From: Pseudoselenomonas ruminantium
GTDB lineage: Bacteria > Bacillota > Negativicutes > Selenomonadales > Selenomonadaceae
Assembly: GCA_902781305.1 (NCBI GenBank)
Contig: CACZIV010000005.1
Location: forward strand, 30,100 to 94,099
Direction of reading: 5' to 3'
DNA length: 64,000 nt
Position 1 is the first letter of the stretch. Every line of letters starts with the position of its first letter. Shown piece after piece: positions 42,778 to 50,822 of this stretch. The notes under the pieces are model-generated. The model had not been told where the DNA came from, made no database searches, and saw only the letters and a program-made list of their open reading frames with translations. The position numbers were made by a program, and so were the translations under genes.

Positions 42778-42854
42778 GGTGCCAAGGAAAAACACTTGAC
42801 AGGCTATAGGGGCTTCGCTATAATAGCCTATGTCAAGGGGAAAACCTTGGCACC
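42778..42854. repeat. 77-bp imperfect palindrome spanning a promoter
   Basis: Three nested arms match in reverse complement: GGTGCCAAGG (42778-42787) with CCTTGGCACC (42845-42854); CTTGACA (42795-42801) with TGTCAAG (42831-42837); and GGCTAT (42802-42807) with ATAGCC (42823-42828). The gaps between outer and middle arms are 7 bases on both sides. The -35 lies in the left middle arm and the likely start point in the right one. Confidence 0.75.
42796..42824 (+). promoter_or_regulatory. Consensus promoter of the ylxM-ffh-rpsP operon
   Basis: Perfect TTGACA (42796-42801) and TATAAT (42819-42824), spacer exactly 17. It lies inside the palindrome, about 57 bases upstream of ylxM. Confidence 0.88.
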
Positions 42855-42880
42855 TAAATTTGAAGCAGGTGATAGCCGTG

Positions 42881-43237
42881 ATGGAGCAGTTCTTATATTT
42901 GTCTACTTTGTTTGACCTGTATGGGGCGCTGTTGACGGAAAAGCAGCAAGAATGTTTGCGCTTGCACCTCTTTGAAGATTTTTCTTTGTCGGAAATCGGC
43001 GAGGAGCTGGGCATATCCCGGCAGGCGGTTTACGACAATATCCACCGCAGTGAAAAAGCGATGGAATCCTACGAACAGAAGCTGGGACTGGCGGCTCGTT
43101 ATAGCGAGGAGCGTCAGGAACTGGCAAAAATTTACGAGTCCATCAAGGATTTGCGGCAGGCGGACAATGAACGCGCCGTTGAGGCGATCCTTGACCGGCT
43201 GGAGCCCTTTATCGGGCGCAGTCAGGAGGTTAATTAA
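42881..43237 (+). CDS. ylxM: YlxM-family SRP-associated helix-turn-helix protein
   Basis: 118-residue protein with a sigma-factor-like helix-turn-helix (LTEKQQECLRLHLFEDFSLSEIGEELGISRQAVYDNIHRSEKAME), typical of YlxM. Homologues modulate the signal recognition particle GTPase and nearly always precede ffh in Bacillota. ATG 42881 (after GTG 42878) is chosen because the homologous part begins here with MEQFLYLSTLFDLYG; the upstream extension is not conserved-looking and overlaps the promoter. Confidence 0.92.
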   Translation: MEQFLYLSTLFDLYGALLTEKQQECLRLHLFEDFSLSEIGEELGISRQAVYDNIHRSEKAMESYEQKLGLAARYSEERQELAKIYESIKDLRQADNERAVEAILDRLEPFIGRSQEVN

Positions 43238-44620
43238 TTGATATTTGAAAGCCTGTCTGACCGCTTGCAGGAGACCTTCAAGAAACTTCGCGGCCATGGC
43301 AAATTGACGGAGGATGATGTCAATGAAGCCATGCGGGAAGTGCGCATGGCGCTTCTGGAAGCAGACGTCAACTTCAAGGTTGTAAAGAATTTCATAAAAA
43401 CCGTTAAGGAACGGGCCATTGGTCAGGATATTTTGGAAACCCTGACGCCGGCTCAGGTGGTAGTAAAGATTGTTGATGAGGAACTTACGAACCTCATGGG
43501 CGGCACGCAGAGCCGCATCAACATCAGCCCGAATCCGCCGACCATCATCATGATGGCAGGCTTGCAGGGTGCAGGTAAGACCACTTCCGCCGGTAAGCTG
43601 GGCTTGTCCCTCAAGAAACAGGGCAAGCGTCCGCTGCTCGTTGCCTGCGATATTTATCGTCCGGCAGCTATTAAGCAGTTGCAGGTAGTCGGCAAACAGC
43701 TCGACATTCCCGTGTTCTCGATGGAGCAGGGGACCGATGCGGTAACGATTGCTAAATCTTCCATTGCTTATTCGCAGAGCCATGCCAATGATGTGATTAT
43801 CATCGATACGGCAGGCCGCCTGCAGATAGATGAAGCCCTGATGCAGGAGCTTCGCGATATCAAGGCTGAGGTCAAGCCTCACGAAATCTTGCTCGTTGTC
43901 GATGCGATGACCGGTCAGGAATCGGTCAATGTGGCACAGACCTTTAACGATAGTCTTGGACTTGACGGTGTCATCATGACCAAGCTCGACGGTGATGCCC
44001 GCGGTGGTGCAGCACTTTCCGTCAAAGCAGTCACGAATGTTCCCATAAAATTCATCGGTATGGGCGAGAAACTGGAACCTCTCCAGCCGTTCCACCCCGA
44101 CCGTATGGCTTCCCGTATTTTGGGCATGGGCGATGTGCTTTCCCTCGTGGAAAAAGCCCAGCAGACCTTCGATATGGAAGAAGCCAAGAAGATGGAAAAG
44201 AAGCTGCGCAAGGATGAATTTACCTTGGACGACTTCTTATCCCAGATGCAGCAGGTCAAGAAACTTGGCTCGCTCGAAAATATCCTGGGCATGATTCCCG
44301 GCATGGGCGGGCTTAAAAAGCAGCTCGAAGGCCAGGATATTGACCTGGACGGCAAGGAAATGCGTCAGATTGAAGCCATTATCCGCTCCATGACGCCGCA
44401 GGAACGCGCCGACATTACCATCATCAACGGCAGCCGCCGCAAGCGCATCGCTATGGGCTCTGGCACGAGAGTGCAGGATGTCAACAAGCTTTTGAAGCAG
44501 TTCGGCGAAATGCGCAAGATGATGAAGAAGATGAAAAAAATGCAGAAGGGCAAAGGTTTCCCCGGTCTGGGGGCGCTCGGAAATCTCGGTGGTTTCCCGA
44601 AAATGCCGTTTATGCGTTAA
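43238..44620 (+). CDS. ffh: Signal recognition particle protein Ffh (SRP54)
   Basis: 460-residue GTPase that binds signal sequences and SRP RNA and docks at FtsY. N domain, then G domain with GLQGAGKTTSAGKL, DTAGRLQID, TKLDGDARGGAALS and GMGEKLEPLQPFHPDRMASRILGMGD, then the methionine-rich M domain (residues about 325-460, MRKMMKKMKKMQKGKGFPG). The start is a TTG at 43238, 8 bases after AGGAGG. Follows ylxM directly; precedes rpsP. Confidence 0.97.
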   Translation: MIFESLSDRLQETFKKLRGHGKLTEDDVNEAMREVRMALLEADVNFKVVKNFIKTVKERAIGQDILETLTPAQVVVKIVDEELTNLMGGTQSRINISPNPPTIIMMAGLQGAGKTTSAGKLGLSLKKQGKRPLLVACDIYRPAAIKQLQVVGKQLDIPVFSMEQGTDAVTIAKSSIAYSQSHANDVIIIDTAGRLQIDEALMQELRDIKAEVKPHEILLVVDAMTGQESVNVAQTFNDSLGLDGVIMTKLDGDARGGAALSVKAVTNVPIKFIGMGEKLEPLQPFHPDRMASRILGMGDVLSLVEKAQQTFDMEEAKKMEKKLRKDEFTLDDFLSQMQQVKKLGSLENILGMIPGMGGLKKQLEGQDIDLDGKEMRQIEAIIRSMTPQERADITIINGSRRKRIAMGSGTRVQDVNKLLKQFGEMRKMMKKMKKMQKGKGFPGLGALGNLGGFPKMPFMR

Positions 44621-44656
44621 GTTTTAATCCTTAATTGCGAAAGGTGGTGAAATTTC

Positions 44657-44926
44657 ATGGCAGTAAAGATTCGTTTGAACCGTATGGGTGCAAAGAAGAA
44701 CCCGTTCTACCGTGTGGTAGTAGCTGATTCCCGCGCTCCGCGTGATGGTCGTTTCATCGAAATTCTCGGTAACTACGACCCCTCCAAGCAGCCGGCAGTC
44801 GTTAATCTCGACGAAGCAAAGGTTCTTGATTGGATGAACAAAGGTGCTCAGCCGACCGATACCGTTAAAAATCTGTTCAGCAAGCAGGGCATTATGGCCA
44901 AGTTCGCTGAATCCAAGAAGAAGTAA
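44657..44926 (+). CDS. rpsP: Ribosomal protein S16
   Basis: 89-residue small-subunit protein ([35 protein letters not shown]), normal length and full conserved core. Follows ffh as in other Bacillota. AAAGGTGG ribosome site upstream. Confidence 0.98.
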   Translation: MAVKIRLNRMGAKKNPFYRVVVADSRAPRDGRFIEILGNYDPSKQPAVVNLDEAKVLDWMNKGAQPTDTVKNLFSKQGIMAKFAESKKK

Positions 44927-44941
44927 TTGGAGAGAAGCGAC

Positions 44942-45169
44942 ATGGAAAAACTTGTTGCAGTAATCGCCAAATCCCTGGTGGAGCATCCAGAAGCTGTGGA
45001 GGTTTCTTCACGGCAGGAGGATGAGCAGACCGTGCTCGTCCTTCATGTGGCTGAAGATGACATGGGTAAGGTTATCGGACGCCAGGGGCGCATTGCCAAA
45101 GCTTTGCGCACCGTGGTCAAAGCCGCAGCCACTCGGGAAAATACGAAAGTCACGGTTGAGATTATTTAA
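44942..45169 (+). CDS. khpA: KH-domain RNA-binding protein KhpA
   Basis: 75-residue single KH domain with the RNA-binding GxxG loop inside GKVIGRQGRIAKALRTVVKA. In Gram-positive relatives it works with KhpB in RNA-based control of cell envelope genes. ATG 44942 is chosen; an earlier in-frame TTG lies in the ribosome site. Position between rpsP and ylqD is the standard Bacillota order. Confidence 0.95.
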   Translation: MEKLVAVIAKSLVEHPEAVEVSSRQEDEQTVLVLHVAEDDMGKVIGRQGRIAKALRTVVKAAATRENTKVTVEII

Positions 45170-45177
45170 ATGAAAAG

Positions 45178-45215
45178 CGGCAGGATTACCTTTTCGGTGT
45201 CTTGCCGTTTTTTAC
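45178..45215 (+). terminator. Hairpin with T-tract after khpA
   Basis: CGGCAGGA pairs with TCTTGCCG (one G-U), followed by TTTTTT. It may terminate partially, since the same operon order continues downstream. Confidence 0.6.
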
Positions 45216-45242
45216 TATGAGAAAAAGAAAAGAGGAACTGTC

Positions 45243-45674
45243 ATGGATTCTATTTCACTGAAAGTGCCTGTAACCATTAAGGCAAAATTAACGGAAAAAC
45301 TCAAGACCAAAATTCTGACGGACTTGGATGAAGCTATTAAGCGTACGGAGCTCGAACTTCAGCAGATGGATATTCAGGAAAAGCGCGTGCTGCAGGAAAA
45401 TCAGCCGGCTAATCCGGAGCAGCCCACGATGGAAGAAGTACAGCGCTATCAGGCAATTCAGGCGCATTTTGGCGAAGAACGCAATAAGCGTCTCCAGTTC
45501 CGTGAAGAATCCCTTGCCCGCAAGGAAGAAATGGAAAAAATGGTTATCGGTGCCGAAATCGTGCAGGGCACGCTGGAACATCAGGTGGAAGTGCACGTGG
45601 GCGACGATATGCGCGAAATCATGAATGTGGAAGTGCTGGTAGAAGATGACAAAGTTATCGCCATTCGCAGCTAA
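45243..45674 (+). CDS. ylqD: YlqD-family protein
   Basis: 143-residue protein with a central coiled-coil-like, charged stretch (KIKTKILTDLDEAIKRTELELQQMD region; QAHFGEERNKRLQFREESLARKEEMEKM) and a C-terminal beta part (QVEVHVGDDMREIMNVEVLVEDDKVIAIRS) matching YlqD. Function unknown. The 3' end overlaps rimM by 29 bases, implying coupled translation. Confidence 0.88.
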   Translation: MDSISLKVPVTIKAKLTEKLKTKILTDLDEAIKRTELELQQMDIQEKRVLQENQPANPEQPTMEEVQRYQAIQAHFGEERNKRLQFREESLARKEEMEKMVIGAEIVQGTLEHQVEVHVGDDMREIMNVEVLVEDDKVIAIRS

Positions 45675-46191
45675 GAAAAACAAGCGCGACAAGAATCGCG
45701 TGACCATCGGCAAGGTGGGCGCACCCCATGGCATTCATGGGGAAATGCGCATCATTCCGCTGACGGACTTCGTGGAACGCTTTGAGACCATGAAAGAGGT
45801 CATGGTCGGCAGCGAAATGCTCCATATTGAAAGCTGCAAGTATCATAAGCAGTATGTGCTGATGAAGTTCAAGGAGTATCCGGTACGGGAAGCGGCTATG
45901 AGCCTGACGGGCAAACTTTTGACCGTTGACCGCAGCGAGGCTGCTCCCTTGCAGGAAGGCGAATATTACACCTTTGATATCATCGGTCTGACGGTTTACG
46001 ATATGGACGGCAAGGAACTGGGCAAGGTTGAAAATGTCCTGCGCACTGGCAGCAATGACGTCTATCAGGCCCGCCGCACGGATGGCGAGGAACTGCTGAT
46101 TCCGGCGCTCAAGGCCGTAGTCAAGGAAATTGATGTGCCGGGCGGCCGTATGGTGGTCGATATGCCTGAGGAGATTTCCGATGCGCATTGA
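45646..46191 (+). CDS. rimM: Ribosome maturation factor RimM
   Basis: 181-residue factor for 30S head assembly near S19. It shows VTIGKVGAPHGIHGEMRIIPLTDFVERF, a middle beta-barrel and a PRC-barrel end (ALKAVVKEIDVPGGRMVVDMPE). ATG 45646 gives an 18-residue basic N-terminal extension inside ylqD; a GTG at 45700 would start right at the conserved region, so the true start is uncertain. Overlaps trmD by 11 bases. Confidence 0.94.
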   Translation: MTKLSPFAAKKNKRDKNRVTIGKVGAPHGIHGEMRIIPLTDFVERFETMKEVMVGSEMLHIESCKYHKQYVLMKFKEYPVREAAMSLTGKLLTVDRSEAAPLQEGEYYTFDIIGLTVYDMDGKELGKVENVLRTGSNDVYQARRTDGEELLIPALKAVVKEIDVPGGRMVVDMPEEISDAH

Positions 46192-46915
46192 TATGGTGAC
46201 CATCTTCCCGGAAATGTTTTCCGGCCCCTTTGGCGACAGTATTACCAAGCGGGCGGTAGATAATGGAATTTTGGATATTCACTTTACCAACTTCCGGGAT
46301 TTTGCCGAGGATAAGCACCATCATGTCGACGACAGCCCCTTTGGCGGCGGTGCTGGCATGGTGTTGAAGCCTGAGCCGATGTACAAGGCGGTGCGGGATG
46401 TACTGGCCCGTACCGAGGAATATGCGGCCAATCGCCGGGTATTGATTATGGACCCTTCGGGACCGACATTTAATCAGGCTAAGGCCAAGGAATTGGCAGG
46501 CTATGACCAGCTGATTTTTATCTGCGGTCATTACGAAGGCTTTGATGCCCGCATCTATAAGCTGGCGGATGAAGCGATTTCCATCGGCGATTTCGTGCTG
46601 ACTGGCGGGGAACTGCCGGCTATGGTCATCACCGATGCGGTGTCGCGCATGCTGCCAGGCGTGTTGGGCCATGAAGATTCTGCGCCTACGGATTCCTTTT
46701 ATGAGGGCCTGTTGGAATTTCCGCAGTATACCCGTCCACGCGAATTTGAGGGCATGGAAGTACCGGAGGTACTCTTAAATGGCGACCATGCCAAAATCCG
46801 TCAATGGCGGCGGGAACAATCCCTGCTCGTGACGAAAAAATACCGTCCGGATTTGCTGAAAAATGCTCCGTTAACGGATAAAGATAGGCAATTTTTGGCG
46901 GAACATCAGGAATAA
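46181..46915 (+). CDS. trmD: tRNA (guanine-N1)-methyltransferase TrmD
   Basis: 244-residue SPOUT methyltransferase that makes m1G37 in tRNAs reading CNN codons and prevents frameshifting. It shows RIDMVTIFPEMF, DDSPFGGGAGMVLKPEP, the trefoil-knot CGHYEGFDARI and SIGDFVLTGGELPAM, and the YTRPREFEGMEVPEVLLNGDH motif. ATG 46181 begins the conserved N-terminus and overlaps rimM. Last gene of the operon; a terminator follows. Confidence 0.97.
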   Translation: MRIDMVTIFPEMFSGPFGDSITKRAVDNGILDIHFTNFRDFAEDKHHHVDDSPFGGGAGMVLKPEPMYKAVRDVLARTEEYAANRRVLIMDPSGPTFNQAKAKELAGYDQLIFICGHYEGFDARIYKLADEAISIGDFVLTGGELPAMVITDAVSRMLPGVLGHEDSAPTDSFYEGLLEFPQYTRPREFEGMEVPEVLLNGDHAKIRQWRREQSLLVTKKYRPDLLKNAPLTDKDRQFLAEHQE

Positions 46916-46921
46916 AACAAG

Positions 46922-46977
46922 AAGCGAAATTTTCTGTAAGCTGATGAAGAAATCAGCAGGAGAATTTCGCTTTTTTG
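46922..46977 (+). terminator. Terminator after trmD
   Basis: AAGCGAAATT (46922-46931) pairs with AATTTCGCTT (46963-46972), with an inner GCTGAT/ATCAGC stem, and is followed by TTTTTT. Confidence 0.85.
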
Positions 46978-47034
46978 TCGTATAAGAACAACGATACCAT
47001 GAGGTTTAGGATATAAGGAAAAGAGAATAAGGAG

Positions 47035-49134
47035 ATGAGGAAATTGGGTGGATTGTTAGACCGGTTTAACGTCAAGCAGAAGATAATGGTGTCCGTATCG
47101 GTGCTGTTTATCGTTGTAATGGCGGTACTGGGCATTGTGTTGGACAGAATTGTTGCCAACAGCCAGATGGCGAACTTTGAAGAGGAGGCTGATTTACAAT
47201 CGGCACAGGTAGATAATGCCATGAATTTATTCCTCAATGGTTTGCGGGATGGCTTGGTCAATATGGCCAATGACCCGATTCTGCGGGCTGGCGGGGAAAT
47301 TACCCGTTATACGGATGAGGCTGTGGTTGCGACAGCTGGTTCCGATGGCATGATTGCTATGGACCCGCAGGCTAAAGGCGGCTTTGAATTGGCTGCGTAT
47401 CAGTTGTTCCAGCGCTTTGGTGAAGCGAATAAAGGCAGTGTATCTGTTATCAGCTATGGTACCACGGATGGCGGTTATCTGCAGTATCCTGCCGTTAAAC
47501 GTAAGAAGGGGTATGACTCCCGCAGCCGTGACTGGTTCAAGGAGAGTATGGCTGATGTAAGCAAGGTTCGCATAACTAAGCCGTTCAAGACCTCCAAAGG
47601 CACGCCGACTGTAGGTATTTTTGCTACGGTCAAAGGTTTGGATAACAAGCCTCTGGGCGTTCTGGGTCTCAATATTGACCTGCCGGTGGTTACGGATATG
47701 ATTGCCGAAATCAAGATGGGAGAAACCGGTTATATCATGATGCTGGATGCCGATGGTGTGATTATCGCCGACCCGAAACATCCGGAAGCTGACTTCAAGA
47801 AACTGTCGGAGTCGGAACTGGGCGATATTGCCAATCTTGATACCAGCAAGAGTCTCAAAGGCTTGCAGGAAATCACCATGGATGGCACGACCAAGATGGT
47901 CAATACCTACGTTTCCGAAAATACCGGGTATCGCTACCTGATCATTGTTGACCGTTCCCAGCTCATGGAAAGCGTCAACCATATGCGTATGATTTTGGGC
48001 GGTGTACTGGTAGTAGCGTTGATTTTGATTTTCTTTGCTACCTATACGATTTCCAATATGATTGTTTCGCCTTTGCGCGGCTTGCAGGCTTCGGCAGAAC
48101 GCCTGGCCGATGGCGATTTGCGGGATACGGATGTAGCGGTGGATTCGGACGATGAAATCGGTAATCTGTCCCGTTCCTTCCATACCATGACCCATGAACT
48201 CACGGGACTGTTGAAACAGATTAAGGGCAGTGCCGATGAGGTTTCCAATTCCTCTGGCCAGATGTCCAGCGGCGTTGAGCAGGTAGCCGAAACCATCACG
48301 CATGTGGCTGAACAGGTAGGCGATATCGCCGAAGCGGCCAGCCATCAGAGTGAAACCATGAACAACGTAGTGGACAATATCCGGGAAATGACGGATCACG
48401 TCAATGGTATTGCCGATAAATCGGCCAATATCAGCAGAACTTCCGGTATGGCTGGGCAGGCTGCCAAAGAAGGTGTGGCTGCCATTGAAGATGCTGTACA
48501 GCAGATGAAGAAAGTTCATGAAACCGTTATTGAGTCTGCGAAGAATGTAGACGAACTGGGCAAGAGCTCCGAGCAGATTGGTGAAATCATCAACACGATT
48601 CAGAGCATTGCTGAGCAGACGAACCTTCTCGCACTTAACGCCGCTATCGAAGCAGCCCGCGCTGGTGAACAGGGCCGCGGATTCTCTGTTGTAGCAGATG
48701 AAGTCCGGAAGCTCGCCGAGCAATCCTCCGAGGCTGCAACGGAAATTGCCCAAATGATTTCCGGCGTACAGCAGGTTACTAAGCGTGCTGTAGAATCCAT
48801 GAATGTGGGTACAGAACAGGTACGCACCGGTGGTGAAACCGTAAATCAGGCAGGTGAGAAATTCCGCCAGATTGCTGAACATATTCAGGAAGTGGATAAT
48901 CTGGTCAAAGATGCAGCCAACAGCGCAGCCAAAGTTGCCGATGACAGCGTGACGGTACTGCGGGATGCTGAAGATGTGGACGAAACCACCAAACAGATTA
49001 CCCAAAACATCGCTTCCATCTCGGCCGCTACAGAAGAACAATCGGCCTCTATGGAAGAACTTGCTGCTTCCAGCCATAGACTCGCGAACATGGCAGAAGA
49101 ATTGCAGAAAGAGAGCGCCAGATTCAAATTCTGA
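47035..49134 (+). CDS. Transmembrane methyl-accepting chemotaxis protein (dCache type)
   Basis: 699-residue receptor. Membrane helix 1 at about 15-36 ([21 protein letters not shown]), a periplasmic two-lobed dCache-like sensor at about 37-320 ([45 protein letters not shown]), helix 2 at about 322-345, HAMP at about 345-398, and a signalling coiled coil with [39 protein letters not shown]. The ligand is unknown; dCache sensors often bind amino or organic acids. AAGGAG directly abuts ATG 47035; a TTG at 47044 has normal spacing and may be the real start. Single-gene unit. Confidence 0.93.
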   Translation: MRKLGGLLDRFNVKQKIMVSVSVLFIVVMAVLGIVLDRIVANSQMANFEEEADLQSAQVDNAMNLFLNGLRDGLVNMANDPILRAGGEITRYTDEAVVATAGSDGMIAMDPQAKGGFELAAYQLFQRFGEANKGSVSVISYGTTDGGYLQYPAVKRKKGYDSRSRDWFKESMADVSKVRITKPFKTSKGTPTVGIFATVKGLDNKPLGVLGLNIDLPVVTDMIAEIKMGETGYIMMLDADGVIIADPKHPEADFKKLSESELGDIANLDTSKSLKGLQEITMDGTTKMVNTYVSENTGYRYLIIVDRSQLMESVNHMRMILGGVLVVALILIFFATYTISNMIVSPLRGLQASAERLADGDLRDTDVAVDSDDEIGNLSRSFHTMTHELTGLLKQIKGSADEVSNSSGQMSSGVEQVAETITHVAEQVGDIAEAASHQSETMNNVVDNIREMTDHVNGIADKSANISRTSGMAGQAAKEGVAAIEDAVQQMKKVHETVIESAKNVDELGKSSEQIGEIINTIQSIAEQTNLLALNAAIEAARAGEQGRGFSVVADEVRKLAEQSSEAATEIAQMISGVQQVTKRAVESMNVGTEQVRTGGETVNQAGEKFRQIAEHIQEVDNLVKDAANSAAKVADDSVTVLRDAEDVDETTKQITQNIASISAATEEQSASMEELAASSHRLANMAEELQKESARFKF

Positions 49135-49174
49135 AATATTCCTGAAAATTTTTCAAAAAAATGATAAAAAAGAT

Positions 49175-49203
49175 TTGACAACGGTGGATATATCTGCTAA
49201 TAT
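49175..49203 (+). promoter_or_regulatory. Promoter of tRNA-Leu
   Basis: TTGACA (49175-49180), 17-base spacer, TAATAT (49198-49203; four of six consensus), about 30 bases before the tRNA. Confidence 0.65.
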
Positions 49204-49233
49204 ATTATCTGTCAGCAACACAGAGTTGCAAAC

Positions 49234-49320
49234 GCCGGCGTGGCGGAATTGGCAGACGCAGCAGACTCAAAATCTGCCGTTGGCAACAACGTATCGGTTC
49301 AAGTCCGATCGCCGGCACCA
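49234..49320 (+). tRNA. tRNA-Leu (anticodon CAA)
   Basis: 87 bases with encoded CCA. Acceptor GCCGGCG pairs with CGCCGGC; the anticodon stem-loop GCAGA-CTCAAAA-TCTGC gives anticodon CAA (reads UUG); a long variable arm (class II) and a TTCAAGTCC T-loop follow. Its 3' half is duplicated about 1.3 kb downstream, the usual signature of element integration. Confidence 0.96.
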
Positions 49321-49370
49321 CTTGAAATTCAAGGCCTCGTGAGATTCTCACGGGGCTTTTTTGTTGTATC
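49295..49370 (+). repeat. Direct repeat copy 1 (attL-like; tRNA-Leu 3' end plus terminator)
   Basis: Starts in the T-arm (CGGTTCAAGTCCGAT), covers the acceptor end and CCA, and continues through the terminator hairpin to TTGTTGTAT. The matching copy is at 50587-50660. The two differ at a handful of positions, for example C/T after CCGAT. Confidence 0.85.
49333..49363 (+). terminator. Terminator of tRNA-Leu
   Basis: GCCTCGTGAG (49334-49343) pairs with CTCACGGGGC (49347-49356), three-base loop, then TTTTTT. Confidence 0.88.
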
Positions 49371-49381
49371 ATCGAGAATAT

Positions 49382-49405
49382 TTACAGCCACCATTACAGC
49401 CACCA
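49382..49405 (+). repeat. Perfect 12-bp tandem duplication beside the att-like repeat
   Basis: TTACAGCCACCA occurs twice head to tail immediately inside the left end of the element. Could be a duplication scar or an arm-type binding repeat; not interpretable further. Confidence 0.8.
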
Positions 49406-49416
49406 GATTTTAATCG

Positions 49417-49674
49417 GTGTGGATGGTTAGAAGGCGGGAAAGCCCTGGCTATCCCAATGTTTCCGACACCGCCAATCACAGCCTTTTGGATGCTTTTATC
49501 TCCATTCATGTCAATGCAGGCGGCAAAGGTGCGGAAACCTTCTGTTATTGGAGGTACGGCGCAGGCGGGCGGCTGGCTGCCTCCATCCAGAATCCGCTAG
49601 TATATGGGAAAAGCCTTGGCTTTGGGCGTTATGGACTTTTGAAAAATGGCATAAGGGTAAAGAAAGGCGACGAA
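49417..49674 (+). pseudogene. N-acetylmuramoyl-L-alanine amidase (endolysin-like) fragment
   Basis: The open frame here encodes ANHSLLDAFISIHVNAGG followed by KGAETFCYWRYGAGGRLAASIQNPLV, which fits the zinc-amidase (Amidase_3) core: the SIHVNA strand and the G-x-E-T-x-x-Y...LAxSIQNxLV segment. The N-terminal third with the first zinc His (the GHGG motif) is missing, and an in-frame stop lies upstream at 49411-49413. The frame continues without a stop into the next gene, so it could instead be a fused N-terminus. Phage endolysins and sporulation-type amidases both carry this domain; position inside the tRNA-flanked element favours a prophage remnant. Confidence 0.7.
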
Positions 49675-50337
49675 ATGCAAAAAATTCCTATACAAGCTTT
49701 CCTCGCAGATGATATAATAAGCGTAGAAGGTGGTAAGAATTTGGAGCAATTAAGTCAGGCACGCAAGAAAGACCATGTGTTTGAGATTACGAATACGGCA
49801 ATCGAGCGTGTACCTGTAGTGAAGACGCCGCTGTTTTCGGATTTGCAAAATAATTTTTTGGCGTCTTTGCATAGAGAAGTGTTGCGTATTGCTAAATTGG
49901 AAAATGCTGGTAAGGAAGTAGCCTTAGTTACCACCATTTCCTTCGGACGTCCCATCAAAGTATTAGGGGATGAACATAGCGTAAACATTGAACAAAGCAG
50001 TCCGGTCAATGCACTGAAAATGAATGCCTACATGGGTGAGCTCGTGGTAGCACATAATCATCCGACAACACGCAATTTCTCTTTTTCCGATATTGGTGTA
50101 TTCGTAATTGATGAATACATTGCTACGCTGTCCGTGGTTACCAATCAAGGTCAGGTATATGTCATGCAGAAATCCGCTGATTTCCATTATGACGAAGCCC
50201 GCCAGTTAATCAATGCGTTGGTGGATCAGTACGAATTGCTTGATTGCCCGGAAGATGAAGCACGGCAGGAAGCTGCCGCCAAGGAATTTCTAAAGAAGAC
50301 TAGAAAGGTGGGGATTTGGTATGGCACAAGTAAATAA
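49675..50337 (+). CDS. HNHP-motif (JAB/RadC-like) protein of unknown function
   Basis: 220 residues from ATG 49675, which has AAAGG about 7 bases upstream. The centre has a beta-rich segment ending in LVVAHNHP (His127, His129) followed by TTRNFSFSD, so H-x-H-P-x6-S-x-x-D. This recalls the JAMM zinc site of RadC and of phage-associated JAB domains, though the spacing is one residue shorter than in RadC. The strand before it (EVALVTTISFGRPIKVLG) and after it (ATLSVVTNQGQVYVM) fit a JAB core. No clear catalytic Glu assigned. Overlaps a 51-residue gene. Function unknown; do not equate with RadC. Confidence 0.6.
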   Translation: MQKIPIQAFLADDIISVEGGKNLEQLSQARKKDHVFEITNTAIERVPVVKTPLFSDLQNNFLASLHREVLRIAKLENAGKEVALVTTISFGRPIKVLGDEHSVNIEQSSPVNALKMNAYMGELVVAHNHPTTRNFSFSDIGVFVIDEYIATLSVVTNQGQVYVMQKSADFHYDEARQLINALVDQYELLDCPEDEARQEAAAKEFLKKTRKVGIWYGTSK

Positions 50338-50476
50338 ACCAGTAATTCAGGGCGAAATGCTTACGAAGGAAGAAATACTGAAAATCCGGGCAGGATTAAG
50401 TCCCTGGCCTAATACTTCTGCTCCGAAAAGACCAACCTCTCCTTCGCAATCCGAAAATAAACGGGTTGCCGGATAA
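50321..50476 (+). CDS. Small hypothetical protein (51 residues)
   Basis: Starts with ATG 50321 behind AAAGGTGGGG and overlaps the end of the HNHP gene by 17 bases in another frame. The product has an acidic/hydrophobic N-terminal half (GEMLTKEEILKIRAGLSPWP) and a polar, Pro/Ser-rich basic tail. No family recognised. The strong ribosome site and overlap suggest it is real and co-expressed with the upstream gene. Confidence 0.6.
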   Translation: MAQVNKPVIQGEMLTKEEILKIRAGLSPWPNTSAPKRPTSPSQSENKRVAG

Positions 50477-50491
50477 CGGAAATAATGCTAG

Positions 50492-50533
50492 ACAGGCGGC
50501 TGACCAGTCAAAATGGTCAGCCGCCTGTTTTTG
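50492..50533 (+). terminator. Terminator of the HNHP/small-protein unit
   Basis: ACAGGCGGCTGACCA (50492-50506) pairs perfectly with TGGTCAGCCGCCTGT (50514-50528), then TTTTTG. Confidence 0.9.
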
Positions 50534-50586
50534 CGTTCCCCGCTCTAATCTTATTTGAAGTGGAAATCCTCATTGAGAATTTTTAC

Positions 50587-50660
50587 CGGTTCAAGTCCGA
50601 TTGCCGGCACCACTTGTAAATCAAGGCTCCGTGAGGTTCTCACGGGGCTTTTTGTTGTAT
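50587..50660 (+). repeat. Direct repeat copy 2 (attR-like; truncated tRNA-Leu 3' end plus terminator)
   Basis: CGGTTCAAGTCCGATTGCC, GGCACCA and the following terminator repeat the tRNA-Leu end at 49295-49370. Sequence before 50586 does not resemble the tRNA 5' part, so only the 3' end was copied. The stretch from here to trxA (50661-50822) has nothing recognisable. Confidence 0.85.
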
Positions 50661-50822
50661 TTTTTTGAGGTGATGGATAGTTACTAGAGGGCTTAATCAG
50701 TAGTGTCAAAGGCTGCTTTCTAGTCAACTGCTGACCTTTTCAAGGGCACTCTGCGGGTTCAAGCCTTTGCACCAACGGACACACGGGCGATGAAATCAAA
50801 TTGTTGATTATGTCCACGTCCA

